From positions 1 through 47,431 of the forward strand of contig JAFRVK010000003.1 in assembly GCA_017441765.1 (NCBI GenBank): a DNA stretch of 47,431 bases. The letters are read 5' to 3'. This stretch comes from Erysipelotrichaceae bacterium. Lineage in GTDB: Bacteria; Bacillota_I; Bacilli_A; Erysipelotrichales; Erysipelotrichaceae. The position numbers were made by a program, and so were the translations under genes. Of this stretch, positions 1 through 7,702 are shown piece after piece (positions within the stretch are counted from its first letter, which is position 1; each line of letters begins with the position of its first letter). The notes beneath the pieces were generated by a model. It saw only the letters and a list, made by a program, of their open reading frames with translations, searched no databases and had not been told where the DNA came from.

Positions 1-227
1 AGCCAGTATCTCCACTCGCCGTACACTTCGATTGCTTCCAGCCTGTTTCTGCTCCCTGCTTCTTTCATCAGCTGCGCAACCTGATCTTCAATCGGCTGAT
101 TGGTTTCGATCTGAGGATAGAGGCTGATGAGCCTTTCCAGTTTCCCATAGTAATCGTGTTCTTTTTCACTGGCGATGTGGAAGTCTCTTCCTAATTCTTC
201 AATGTTTTTGGTGATTGTTTTTGTCAT
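1..227 (-). CDS. Hypothetical protein, 3' end beyond window (mobile element early gene)
   Basis: The first 75 residues of a protein run off the left edge of the window. The start ATG at 227 follows a good SD (AAAGGAG, 7 bases upstream). The visible part begins MTKTITKNIEELGRDF and is charged and probably helical; I recognise no domain. It is transcribed divergently from the XRE repressor at 416, and the operator-like palindrome lies directly upstream of its start. In prophages and integrative elements this is the position of the first early gene, controlled by the repressor. That role is inferred from context only. Confidence 0.6.
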   Translation of the reverse strand, partial: MTKTITKNIEELGRDFHIASEKEHDYYGKLERLISLYPQIETNQPIEDQVAQLMKEAGSRNRLEAIEVYGEWRYW

Positions 228-255
228 TTTGGATTCTCCTTTTTCTGTTTTTGAA

Positions 256-285
256 GATTTTATCAATTTTCATTTTGATAAAATC
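256..285. promoter_or_regulatory. Palindromic operator for the XRE repressor
   Basis: A perfect 10-base inverted repeat, GATTTTATCA (256-265) and TGATAAAATC (276-285), is separated by 10 bases. A third exact copy of GATTTTATCA lies at 361-370, just upstream of the -10 box of the repressor gene. The pattern (two arms next to the divergent gene, one by the repressor promoter) fits an autoregulated lysogeny-type switch. Binding by the neighbouring HTH protein is inferred. Confidence 0.6.
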
Positions 286-360
286 AACTTTTGTACCCTA
301 ATTATCTCACTTTTCTTGATATTGTCAAGTATTTTGTTGATTTTTTGAAATAAAGATTTT

Positions 361-390
361 GATTTTATCAAAAATGTGTTATTCTATAAT
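361..390 (+). promoter_or_regulatory. Promoter of the XRE repressor with overlapping operator half-site
   Basis: A consensus -10 box TATAAT lies at 385-390. The region where the -35 should be (about 361-368) is occupied by the operator half-site GATTTTATCA. Repressor binding here would block its own promoter. The -35 itself is poor, so the exact hexamer is uncertain. Confidence 0.5.
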
Positions 391-415
391 CGACAAAACA
401 AACGAGGTGAAATTT

Positions 416-844
416 ATGAACACAGTTGCCGAAAGGCTGAAAATACTCAGATTTGAGTTAGGCAAAAAGGCCGGAAAAGTAAAAAAGACCACCGGAGAAC
501 CGATGGCCTTAACGCAGGATGAATTTGCAAGCAAGCTGGGTGTTGGAGGTAGTTTAATCTCTGCAATAGAGAACGAAAGAAATGATCAGAAATTAACCGA
601 ACGTCTGGCCAACGATATCTGCGATGTCTATAACGTCAATTATCAGTGGCTGGTCGATGGCGAAGACGTTCCGATGTTCTTCGATGATCAGACGATGCTG
701 GACGAGATCGCCAAGGAATATGGTTTAAATAAAAATGAGCGGATCCTGATCGAGTATTATCTGAACAACCCGGACAAGCGTGAAGCGATCGTCAAGGAGA
801 TCTACGCTCTGGCCGAAAGAATGGACAACAAAAAGAGCGAATAA
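416..844 (+). CDS. XRE-family helix-turn-helix repressor of the mobile element
   Basis: A 142-aa DNA-binding regulator. I start it at 416 because an SD (GAGGTG) sits 6 bases upstream and the -10 box at 385-390 lies downstream of earlier start codons in frame. Residues about 30-85 form a Cro/CI-type HTH: LTQDEFASKLGV then a recognition helix SLISAIENER, ending in the typical NVNYQWLVDGE segment. The C-terminal third is helical and has no peptidase motif, so it is not a LexA/CI-type self-cleaving repressor. It is divergent from the gene at 227 and upstream of the integrase, as in the control region of prophages and integrative conjugative elements. Confidence 0.85.
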   Translation: MNTVAERLKILRFELGKKAGKVKKTTGEPMALTQDEFASKLGVGGSLISAIENERNDQKLTERLANDICDVYNVNYQWLVDGEDVPMFFDDQTMLDEIAKEYGLNKNERILIEYYLNNPDKREAIVKEIYALAERMDNKKSE

Positions 845-856
845 ATCGCCCTTAAC

Positions 857-976
857 CTATTTCAGATTCCTTCTGCGGTAAATCGCAAGGATCCTGAAAT
901 AGATATAGATAACCATATCGTCATCCAGTTTCTCGAGCATCTTGTTGATGAGCTCGATGGCTTTTTCTTTACGCAT
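857..976 (-). CDS. Small 39-aa protein between repressor and integrase
   Basis: A short reading frame of 39 residues (MRKEKAIELINKMLEK...) opposite in strand to its neighbours. An SD-like AGGGGTG lies 5 bases before the ATG at 976. It has an acidic/basic amphipathic N-terminal helix followed by a hydrophobic and basic stretch (MVIYIYFRILAIYRRR). Small proteins of this shape are common beside XRE regulators in Bacillota mobile elements, but their function is unknown to me. It fills most of the gap between repressor and integrase and ends 12 bases after the repressor stop, converging with it. Confidence 0.5.
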   Translation of the reverse strand: MRKEKAIELINKMLEKLDDDMVIYIYFRILAIYRRRNLK

Positions 977-1032
977 TTTTTCACCCCTGATTCTATTGTT
1001 TTGTCTTAAGCGTCAAATAGAAAGGAGGTTAT

Positions 1033-2067
1033 ATGTCTGTCAATAAGGAAGATAACGGTACATTCACCGTGAGATGGTACGAAAGAAACGCGATGACCGG
1101 CGAGCAGATCAGAAGGTCGAAGCGCGGTTTCAGGACCAAAAAGGAAGCAAGGAAGTTCGAAGAGGCCATGCAGGACAATTCCGGCTTCATTATCTTCAGA
1201 GATCTGATGGAACTCTATCTGAAGTCTGAGATCGGCTTTGCCAACGATGAGACGATAAGGGCAAAGCGTAACCTTCTGAAGAAATATGCGAGCGAATTTC
1301 TCGACAGAGACATCCGGAGGATAAAGAGATCAGATCTTCTTGAATGGAGGATCAGGGTCGCTTCCCTGGATCTGTGCACCTTCCGGAAGAACCGGCTGAT
1401 CCAGAACGTGAAGGCCGTCTCGAAGTTCGGCATGACCTATTACGACTATCCGGATTTCGCCGTGTGTCTGAAGTCGTTCCCGAAATCATCGGACGACGTT
1501 CACGAGATCCACATCATTTCCCCGGAGGATTTCGACAGGCTGATGGAGAAGATCCCCAACGAAGTATATAAGAAGTTCTTCATATTCCTGTATCATACCG
1601 GACTGCGCAGAGGCGAGGCTATGGCGCTCACAAAGTCAGATATAGAGGGAAACAGGGCGAACATCAATAAAAGTATCAGGTCGATGAACAAGGGCCTGAA
1701 CAGGCTTAAAAACCCCCAGAGCAGACGCTCTATCCTTCTGGATGAGACCGCAATGGAAACCATAAAGCCGTTGATGAAGGAAGAAGGCGACTTCGTGTTC
1801 GGCGGCATCGAATGTCTGAAGTGCACTTCCATGAGAAGATACCTGGATCAGGCAGCAGCTGCCGCAGAGCTCCCGCACTGTAGGGTCCACGACTTCCGCC
1901 ACAGCTTTATCTCGAACGCCATCCTCAACGGCATGGATATCGTCACGGTGTCCAAGTACGTCGGCCATTCCAATATCGAGATGACGCTGAACCGATACTC
2001 GCATTTGCTGAAGGATTCGGAGCAGAAGATGATCGAAAAGATGAATGAGATATATAAAAAGTCTTGA
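1033..2067 (+). CDS. int: Tyrosine recombinase (site-specific integrase)
   Basis: A 344-aa phage/ICE-type integrase that would insert and excise the element by strand exchange through a covalent phosphotyrosine. An N-terminal arm-binding domain (about residues 1-55) is followed by a core-binding SAM-like domain and a catalytic domain from about 160. Catalytic residues are visible: Arg in HTGLRRGEA, the HDFRH box, the final His in VGHSNIEMT and the nucleophile Tyr in LNRYSHLL. It is preceded by a strong SD (AAAGGAGG). The stop lies 64 bases from the CCA end of tRNA-Ser, the usual attachment site of such enzymes. Length is normal and the gene looks intact. Confidence 0.93.
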   Translation: MSVNKEDNGTFTVRWYERNAMTGEQIRRSKRGFRTKKEARKFEEAMQDNSGFIIFRDLMELYLKSEIGFANDETIRAKRNLLKKYASEFLDRDIRRIKRSDLLEWRIRVASLDLCTFRKNRLIQNVKAVSKFGMTYYDYPDFAVCLKSFPKSSDDVHEIHIISPEDFDRLMEKIPNEVYKKFFIFLYHTGLRRGEAMALTKSDIEGNRANINKSIRSMNKGLNRLKNPQSRRSILLDETAMETIKPLMKEEGDFVFGGIECLKCTSMRRYLDQAAAAAELPHCRVHDFRHSFISNAILNGMDIVTVSKYVGHSNIEMTLNRYSHLLKDSEQKMIEKMNEIYKKS

Positions 2068-2069
2068 AA

Positions 2070-2091
2070 TGGACCCACTTTGGACCCACTT
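2070..2091 (+). repeat. Tandem 11-base repeat after the integrase stop
   Basis: Two exact, adjacent copies of TGGACCCACTT lie 3 bases after the integrase stop and about 40 bases before the tRNA-Ser 3' end. Short direct repeats here are plausible arm-type binding sites for the integrase N-terminal domain. That is inference from position. Confidence 0.6.
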
Positions 2092-2094
2092 AAA

Positions 2095-2126
2095 CAAAAA
2101 ATGCCCTATTTTAGGGCACTTTTTTA
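2095..2126. terminator. Terminator between integrase and tRNA-Ser
   Basis: Hairpin TGCCCTA (2102-2108) / TAGGGCA (2112-2118) with a 3-base loop is flanked by A and T runs on both sides. It can therefore stop both the integrase transcript and the tRNA transcript coming from the other strand. Confidence 0.8.
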
Positions 2127-2130
2127 TACA

Positions 2131-2218
2131 TGGCGCTGACTACAGGATTTGAACCTGTGGTACCTTGCAGTACGCCGCCTTTCCAAGACGGTGGAATAAG
2201 CCGCTCTCCCAAGTCAGC
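2131..2218 (-). tRNA. tRNA-Ser(GGA)
   Basis: An 88-base tRNA including an encoded CCA. The acceptor arms GCTGACT and AGTCAGC pair perfectly. The anticodon loop TTGGAAA gives GGA, reading UCC/UCU serine codons. A long variable arm is present, as expected for serine tRNAs. Its 3' end faces the integrase gene and is the likely attachment site (attR or attL) of the element at the left of the window; the other att copy is outside. Confidence 0.95.
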
Positions 2219-2285
2219 ATATCTACTCTTCTATTTTGTCTTAGAGTTCATTTTTTTGCAATATCTCTTCTGAAAATCGTTAGCC

Positions 2286-2314
2286 TTGAGAGAAAAAATC
2301 AGAACCGATATAAT
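2286..2314 (+). promoter_or_regulatory. Promoter of the nucleoside hydrolase gene
   Basis: A near-consensus promoter with TTGAGA (2286-2291), a 17-base spacer and TATAAT (2309-2314). Transcription would begin near 2321, giving a short leader that contains the 9-codon reading frame at 2330. Confidence 0.8.
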
Positions 2315-2329
2315 GCAATCAGGAGAACG

Positions 2330-2359
2330 ATGACTCAAGTTCATCAGATAGAAATATGA
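2330..2359 (+). CDS. Nine-codon leader ORF coupled to the nucleoside hydrolase
   Basis: A 9-residue frame (MTQVHQIEI) starts at 2330 behind an AGGAG SD, 4 bases upstream. Its stop TGA overlaps the ATG of the nucleoside hydrolase as ATGA. The hydrolase start itself has no good SD, so ribosomes finishing this mini-frame may reinitiate on it (translational coupling). The peptide sequence shows no obvious attenuation codon run. Confidence 0.4.
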   Translation: MTQVHQIEI

Positions 2360-3261
2360 CAAATAGAATCTCTATCATAGTCGATACCGATCCGGGTGTC
2401 GATGATTTCTTCTGTATCGCTCTGGCTTGTGCCTATCCGGAACTTTTCGATGTGAAAGCGATCTGTACGATCGGCGGAAACAACGCGACCGATGTGACGA
2501 CCAGAAATGCGCTGAATATTCTGAAACTGTTACGAAGAGAAGACATTCCGGTCGCCCGAGGGGCAGACAGTTATCTTATGGAAGAATTCGATGAGCCGGT
2601 GGAACAGTTTCACGGGCGTAACGGTCTGGGAAATGTCGAGATCCCGGAAACAGAAAAGACAGCGGATCCCTTGTCTGCCTGTGAAAAGATCTATCAGGTT
2701 GCCAAAGAATGCGGCGGGGAACTGGTCATAGTGACCGTAGGTCCGGAGACCAATCTGGCGCTGGCTTTCAGCAGGTATCCCGATCTTCCTTCTCTGGTGA
2801 AGAAAATCGTGGTCATGGGCGGTACCACAGACAAAGGAAATGTCACGGAATACGCGGAAGCCAACATCTGGCATGATGCTCCGGCAGCCAGGATCGTTTT
2901 TGAAAGCGGAGTCCCTGTGGATATGATCGGTCTGAATGTGACCAGACAGGCGCCTTTGCGGCAGGAGATCTTCGATGGCATCACTGAAGTCTGCGGGGAT
3001 GTGAAAGAAGTGATGTCCAAGCTGATCGATTTCCGCAATCAGGAAGCCATGCATGATTCGATCGCGTTCGCGTGCTTGCTGAATGACGAAATATTTACCT
3101 GGCTTGGTGCATACACTTATGTGATTGCCGATCACAGTGAACACCATGGCCAGACGGTCGTCGAGGAAAAAGAACCGCACAATTCCCGGGTCGCTGTCGG
3201 TATCGATACAGAGGCTTACTACCGTGTCATGAAGGATATGATAAGCCGTTATACCGAATGA
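2356..3261 (+). CDS. Inosine-uridine nucleoside hydrolase family protein
   Basis: A 301-aa ribonucleoside N-glycosidase, predicted to cleave nucleosides to base plus ribose in salvage. The calcium-binding signature DTDPGVDD sits near residue 10. Further conserved family segments are GPETNLALA and the Asn-containing block EANIWHDAPAARIVF. Length is standard for the family (about 300-320). Substrate preference (purine, pyrimidine or broad) cannot be read from the sequence. The gene is monocistronic, with its own promoter at 2286 and a terminator at 3272. Its start shares four bases with an upstream mini-frame. Confidence 0.9.
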   Translation: MTNRISIIVDTDPGVDDFFCIALACAYPELFDVKAICTIGGNNATDVTTRNALNILKLLRREDIPVARGADSYLMEEFDEPVEQFHGRNGLGNVEIPETEKTADPLSACEKIYQVAKECGGELVIVTVGPETNLALAFSRYPDLPSLVKKIVVMGGTTDKGNVTEYAEANIWHDAPAARIVFESGVPVDMIGLNVTRQAPLRQEIFDGITEVCGDVKEVMSKLIDFRNQEAMHDSIAFACLLNDEIFTWLGAYTYVIADHSEHHGQTVVEEKEPHNSRVAVGIDTEAYYRVMKDMISRYTE

Positions 3262-3271
3262 AAACGTTAAC

Positions 3272-3297
3272 AGCACAGCGAAAGCTGTGCTTTTCTT
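3272..3297 (+). terminator. Terminator of the nucleoside hydrolase gene
   Basis: Perfect 8-base stem AGCACAGC / GCTGTGCT with a GAAA tetraloop, followed by TTTTCTTT. The T run overlaps the -35 of the next promoter. Confidence 0.85.
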
Positions 3298-3324
3298 TAC
3301 ATTGCCTGCCGAATTGGTTATGAT
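3296..3324 (+). promoter_or_regulatory. Promoter of the anchored lysozyme gene, close to its start codon
   Basis: TTTACA (3296-3301), a 17-base spacer and TATGAT (3319-3324). Only 6 bases separate the -10 box from the ATG at 3331, so the transcript should start at or next to the start codon. No SD is present. Confidence 0.75.
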
Positions 3325-3330
3325 AGGTTC

Positions 3331-4308
3331 ATGCGCTTTTTAAACAAACGAAATATCTTATTGCTTATAGCGATCGTTGTAGCAACAATCCTTTTTGACC
3401 GATACCGTCTTTATCGCAAGACTTACGAGGAACTGACCGTTGCTTTCAAGAATCAGAAAATCGAATACGGTTCAAACGCCGCAGCGAAGGATCTGATCAT
3501 TGAATCCCATGGCGAACTGACGGTCGATCAGGACATCGATTCCTATTCAATCGGCGAACAGGAACTGACCGTAACCGTGAAAGCAGAATCTCCACGTTAC
3601 CATCAGACCGTTTCCAGGACCTACAGCCAGATCTATGAGGTCACCGATACCCAGGCCCCGATCATCGAATTCAAGAAGGATACGATCGTTAAATATGTCG
3701 GAACGGATTATGATCCGAAAGAGAATATCGAACGTATCTATGATGTCGTCGATGGCGATATCACGGATTACACGATTGGTGGCGATTATGATCTTCAGAA
3801 CAAAGGCATCTACAATGTCACGGTTACCGCAACAGACAGGAACGGACTGACCAGTGAAGCGTCCTACTGTCTGACCATCAGAAACAAGGTCATCATGAAC
3901 ACAGGAGAAGCTTACCAGTATATCTATGACAGGCTGACCGGTGACTATGGCTTCAGCAGAGCTGCCGCCTGTGGCATCCTTGCGAACATGTCATATGAGA
4001 GCAGTTTCAATCCGACAGTCGGCGATTACTATTACGGACTGATCCAATGGGGCGGAGGAAGAAGAGATTCCCTGGTCAGCTGGTGCGGAGCAAACGGATA
4101 TGAATATGACACGATCGATGGACAGCTGGCGTTCATGTATCATGAACTGACCGGAGGCTACCGTGCCACATATGATTTTCTGATGAGCGTACCGGATACG
4201 GCACAGGGAGCTTACGATGCAGGCGAATACTTCTGCAGATACTATGAAGTTGCCGCTTCGGTATCCGCACGGCCTGATCTGGCTGCCGCATATTTCAACG
4301 GAGAATAA
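3331..4308 (+). CDS. Membrane-anchored Ig-like and phage-tail-lysozyme domain protein
   Basis: A 325-aa surface protein. Residues about 7-25 (ILLLIAIVVATILF) form one N-terminal membrane segment after a short basic tail, so the rest is outside the cell. Residues about 110-185 look like an Ig-like/DUF5011 domain (DTQAPIIEF, VVDGDITDYT, YNVTVTATDRNG). The C-terminal 125 residues match the phage tail lysozyme fold: GFSRAAACGILANMSYESSF supplies the Glu expected as catalytic acid, followed by YYYGLIQWGGGRR. The predicted role is local peptidoglycan cleavage or remodelling. It is monocistronic and probably translated from a leaderless mRNA. Confidence 0.8.
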   Translation: MRFLNKRNILLLIAIVVATILFDRYRLYRKTYEELTVAFKNQKIEYGSNAAAKDLIIESHGELTVDQDIDSYSIGEQELTVTVKAESPRYHQTVSRTYSQIYEVTDTQAPIIEFKKDTIVKYVGTDYDPKENIERIYDVVDGDITDYTIGGDYDLQNKGIYNVTVTATDRNGLTSEASYCLTIRNKVIMNTGEAYQYIYDRLTGDYGFSRAAACGILANMSYESSFNPTVGDYYYGLIQWGGGRRDSLVSWCGANGYEYDTIDGQLAFMYHELTGGYRATYDFLMSVPDTAQGAYDAGEYFCRYYEVAASVSARPDLAAAYFNGE

Positions 4309-4329
4309 AAAACGGTGATTCCACCGTCA
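4306..4329 (-). terminator. Terminator of the MATE gene
   Basis: On the minus strand a stem ACGGTG / CACCGT is followed by TTTTTTATTC, just after the MATE stop. It lies between two converging genes. Confidence 0.7.
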
Positions 4330-4340
4330 GCAATGATTGA

Positions 4341-5711
4341 TCAAACCTCATCCCGGGATGGGGTTTTTCTTCTCTCCCAGATCGTTTGAAGCAGATCTCT
4401 GGACATGAAGATTGCAGCCAGTACCGTCAGCCAGTCCGCCACCGGCTGGGAGAACAGAATGCCGTTTTCCTGAAACAGCATCGGCAGGACGATCAGCAGC
4501 GGCACATAGATCAGACCCTGTCTGCTCAAAGAAACCACCATCGATGCCTTGCCCCGGCCTGATGCCTGAAGCAAAGTCGTAATGATGTAGTAGACGGAAT
4601 ACAGCAGCAGAGAATAGTTGTATGCCTTCAGGTATCCCGTTCCATAAGAGATCGCTACCGGATCCCTGGTAAAGAAGGAAATGAACCATTCCGCACATCC
4701 TGCCATAAACAGCATCGCCATGATGCAATATGCGGTCAACACCTTGAACGACCACATTGCCGCCTGATACAGACGAGGATAGTCATCGGCTCCATAGGCA
4801 TAGCTGGCAAACGGAAGCAGACCGTTGCATACGCCCTGGATGAAGAAATTCACAAAATAGATCGCATACTTGCCGACATTGCAACCCGCGGAGAATTCCG
4901 TGCCATAGACAAATACCTGTTTCGAAAAGACAGCCATCGAGAAGGAAGCCATGAAATTGCGCAGATAGACGCTGCTTCCCACGCTGAAGATCGCCCTGAC
5001 GCTTTCTTCATCGATCCCGAAACCGCCCGGTTTCCAGCTCAGATAGGTCTTGCCGCTCAGCAGATGATAGAAACATAAAACGCACGAAACCAGAGCCGCT
5101 ACACTGGTAGACAACGCCGCTCCGGCAATACCGAGATGACATACAAACATGAACAGCGGATCCAAGGCGATTGTGATCACGACTGACATCAGCATCACTT
5201 TCAACGGAAAACGGACATCTCCCGCGCCGCGAAAGAGACTGCATAAAGTCAGCTGGAAAACCTGAAAGATGCTGCTGATGATCGCGATATAGCCATAGGA
5301 GGTCGCATATCTGATGACCGCAGGATCGCTGGTCTGCCAATAGATGTAAGGCTTCATGACCAGAAGACAGATCGCCATCAGAATCAGCGATAGAAACAGA
5401 TCAAGTGTGATACAGGCTCTGACGATCTCCTTGGAACGGACAGAATTCCCGGCACCCAGTTGTCTTCCCAGGTAGGTCGAACCGCCGACGCCGACCGCTT
5501 CCCCGATCTGGGTGATGATCAGCACCAGCGTGACCGTGCACGAGGTCGATGCCAGCATCGCCGTATCATTCAGCTGAGCAATGAAGACCTGATGGATCAT
5601 TTCGTAAATGATCGTGATCAGAGAAATGGTCACCGAAGGGATGGCCAGCCGGATCAGTGCTCTGGAGATATTGTCGTCTTCAAAGATAGCGATACCTTTT
5701 TTGTCCGTCAT
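4341..5711 (-). CDS. MATE family efflux transporter
   Basis: A 456-aa, 12-segment multidrug and toxin extrusion transporter, expected to export cationic compounds with sodium or proton antiport. The two-fold MATE repeat is visible, with hydrophobic segments through the whole length and typical stretches such as GEAVGVGGSTYLGRQLGAG near residues 75-95. The start ATG at 5711 has no SD. Instead an extended -10 (TGTTATAAT) ends 8 bases upstream, so the mRNA is probably leaderless. It is monocistronic. Confidence 0.9.
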   Translation of the reverse strand: MTDKKGIAIFEDDNISRALIRLAIPSVTISLITIIYEMIHQVFIAQLNDTAMLASTSCTVTLVLIITQIGEAVGVGGSTYLGRQLGAGNSVRSKEIVRACITLDLFLSLILMAICLLVMKPYIYWQTSDPAVIRYATSYGYIAIISSIFQVFQLTLCSLFRGAGDVRFPLKVMLMSVVITIALDPLFMFVCHLGIAGAALSTSVAALVSCVLCFYHLLSGKTYLSWKPGGFGIDEESVRAIFSVGSSVYLRNFMASFSMAVFSKQVFVYGTEFSAGCNVGKYAIYFVNFFIQGVCNGLLPFASYAYGADDYPRLYQAAMWSFKVLTAYCIMAMLFMAGCAEWFISFFTRDPVAISYGTGYLKAYNYSLLLYSVYYIITTLLQASGRGKASMVVSLSRQGLIYVPLLIVLPMLFQENGILFSQPVADWLTVLAAIFMSRDLLQTIWERRKTPSRDEV

Positions 5712-5719
5712 ACAAGCAC

Positions 5720-5728
5720 ATTATAACA
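5720..5728 (-). promoter_or_regulatory. Extended -10 promoter of the MATE gene
   Basis: TGTTATAAT on the minus strand, 8 bases before the start codon. No convincing -35 is present, as is usual for extended -10 promoters. Confidence 0.65.
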
Positions 5729-5789
5729 TTCAAAGAAAACGGTTTTGTTTCTGATGATCAGGGAATATCCTTGTCTGTTTATATTCCTT

Positions 5790-5821
5790 TCACAAGAAAA
5801 GCAGACCCTTTCGGGTCTGCT
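5790..5821 (-). terminator. Terminator of the coiled-coil membrane protein gene
   Basis: Minus-strand stem AGCAGACCC / GGGTCTGCT with a GAAA loop, followed by TTTCTT. Confidence 0.85.
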
Positions 5822-5832
5822 ATGTATTCTGA

Positions 5833-6249
5833 TTATTCGTTATCGGTTTTTTCTTCTTTCGGTTCCAGCGTCAGACGGATCTTTTCCGCTTCCTTCTTGG
5901 CCTCTTCCGCTTCTCTGCGTGCATCTTCCGCTTCTTTTCTCAGACGCTTCGTTTCTTCGCGGTTTTCCTTTTCCTGTTCCCTCAAAGCAGCGCTTCTTTC
6001 ACGTTCGTTTCTTCTGGCGACGCTTCCGGCTTTCAGCCAGACGACCAGACAGATCAGACCGACGATGATTGCCAGGATACCCAGCCCCATCTTCTTCAGG
6101 ACATCCATCGAACCTCTGACGATCGTATTCGACAGCAGCACGACAAACAGCTGCTTGTTACGGAAGTACTCCCAGGAACAGACGCCTGCGCCGCCTGCGA
6201 TCAGCAACATTCCGATAAATCCAAATATTTTCTGTATAATTCTCATCAT
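5833..6249 (-). CDS. Membrane protein with cytoplasmic charged coiled coil
   Basis: A 138-aa protein of unknown function. Two membrane segments are visible (about residues 5-24 and 54-74), followed by a strongly charged coiled coil rich in Glu, Lys, Arg and Ala (ERERSAALREQEKENREETK onward) up to the end. I start it at the ATG at 6249, directly after the SD GAGGTGG; the second ATG at 6246 would be equally possible. The upstream AT-rich region contains the 9-base direct repeat TAATTACTT (6261-6269 and 6278-6286), a possible operator. It lies downstream of glyA on the same strand but has its own SD and terminator. Confidence 0.7.
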   Translation of the reverse strand: MMRIIQKIFGFIGMLLIAGGAGVCSWEYFRNKQLFVVLLSNTIVRGSMDVLKKMGLGILAIIVGLICLVVWLKAGSVARRNERERSAALREQEKENREETKRLRKEAEDARREAEEAKKEAEKIRLTLEPKEEKTDNE

Positions 6250-6304
6250 TGCCACCTCATTAATTACTTAATAATTATAATTACTTTGCAATATATCTTC
6301 AATA

Positions 6305-7522
6305 TCAGCCATTGATCCGGGCCATGACTTCTCTGACCTCTTCCGCGACTTCGTTCCGGGTCGTTTCACAATCGATATTATAGGTGATACGCGAGATCCA
6401 TTCCGCCACTTTACGGAATTCCGCTTCCTTGAATCCTCTGGTCGTCATAGCCGGTGTACCGATACGGATGCCGCTGGTATAGGCAGGTTTTTCATCATCG
6501 TAAGGAATGGAATTCTTGTTTACAGTGATATGGACTTTATCTAACGCGTCTTCTACCATCTTGCCTGTCACGCCCATCGGATGTTTCACATCGACAAGTA
6601 CCATATGATTGTCCGTTCCTTTGGAGATCAGGCGGAAGCCTTCTTCTCTCAGTCCCTCCGCAAGCGCCTGAGCATTGGCTAAAACCTGTTTCTGGTAATC
6701 GATGAATTCGGGCTGCAGAGCTTCATAGAAACAGACAGCCTTGCCCGCGATCACATGACACAGCGGACCGCCCTGAATACCCGGGAAAACCGCCCGATCG
6801 ATCTGCTTGGCAAACTGTTCCTTGCACAGGATCAAACCGCCTCTTGGCCCTCTGAGCGTCTTGTGCGTCGTACTGGTCACCACATCGGCATAAGGCACAG
6901 GAGAAGGATGCAGACCTGCCGCAACCAGTCCTGCCACGTGCGCCATATCCACCATCAGATAGGCTCTGGTTTCATCCGCGATCTCGCGGAATTTTTCATA
7001 ATCGATGAACCTTGTATAGGCACTGGCTCCGCAGACGATCATCTGCGGCTTGACTTCCAGTGCGATCTTTCTTATTTCGTCATAATCGAGACATTCCGTT
7101 TCCTTATCGACGCCATAGCTGTAAGCTTCATAGTCTTTGCCTGAAAAGGAAAGCCTGTATCCATGGGTCAGATGCCCGCCTGCATCCAAAGCCATTCCCA
7201 GGATCCTGTCTCCTGTCTTGAGCAACGCCCTGTACACCGCCATATTGGCACTGGAACCGGAATGAGGCTGCACATTCACATGATCGCAGCCAAAGAGCTC
7301 TCTTGCCCTTTCTCTGGCCAGTTTTTCGATCTGGTCAATATTCACGCAGCCGCCATAGTAACGGGCATTCGGATATCCTTCCGCATACTTGTTTGTGAGG
7401 ATCGAACCGACTGCCGCTCTGACTTCCTCGCTGCAGTAATTCTCTGAAGCGATTAGCTCGACATTGTTGCGTTGTCGTTCTTCCTCTGCTTCGATCAGCT
7501 CAAATATTCTATTATCTTTCAT
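6305..7522 (-). CDS. glyA: Serine hydroxymethyltransferase
   Basis: A 405-aa PLP enzyme of the cytoplasm that converts serine and tetrahydrofolate to glycine and methylene-tetrahydrofolate, the main source of one-carbon units. The PLP lysine is in [15 protein letters not shown]. The N-terminal [10 protein letters not shown] and the folate-region [15 protein letters not shown] are canonical. Length is normal. An SD GAGGT lies 8 bases before the ATG. The gene follows the xanthine phosphoribosyltransferase gene on the same strand after a 180-base gap that contains an inverted repeat. Confidence 0.97.
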   Translation of the reverse strand: MKDNRIFELIEAEEERQRNNVELIASENYCSEEVRAAVGSILTNKYAEGYPNARYYGGCVNIDQIEKLARERARELFGCDHVNVQPHSGSSANMAVYRALLKTGDRILGMALDAGGHLTHGYRLSFSGKDYEAYSYGVDKETECLDYDEIRKIALEVKPQMIVCGASAYTRFIDYEKFREIADETRAYLMVDMAHVAGLVAAGLHPSPVPYADVVTSTTHKTLRGPRGGLILCKEQFAKQIDRAVFPGIQGGPLCHVIAGKAVCFYEALQPEFIDYQKQVLANAQALAEGLREEGFRLISKGTDNHMVLVDVKHPMGVTGKMVEDALDKVHITVNKNSIPYDDEKPAYTSGIRIGTPAMTTRGFKEAEFRKVAEWISRITYNIDCETTRNEVAEEVREVMARING

Positions 7523-7598
7523 CTTTATACCTCATCTTCATCATAGCAAAGAATGGATCATTTTATAAGAAGCATTTGTACTTTTGTGAAATAAAAGT

Positions 7599-7649
7599 TC
7601 AGGACGATCCCAAACCTCTCTGCTTTATGACTGTATGTTTCTCTCCTGA
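7599..7649 (-). other. Inverted repeat in the glyA leader region
   Basis: TCAGGA (7599-7604) and TCCTGA (7644-7649) could close a 51-base structured element upstream of glyA. I compared it by eye with glycine, THF, ZTP and purine riboswitches and found no match. Apart from this the 180-base gap shows a TATGAT -10 box about 15 bases before the SD of glyA. Confidence 0.25.
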
Positions 7650-7702
7650 GCTTTGTTTATCGTGATCCGATTCACATCCTTCTTAGGAATGTATATTTCC
7701 TG

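Noticed and set aside
2165-2359. 64-residue frame starting inside tRNA-Ser
   Set aside because: It begins within the tRNA antisense strand and spans the nucleoside hydrolase promoter; only its last nine codons have an SD and are kept as a leader frame.
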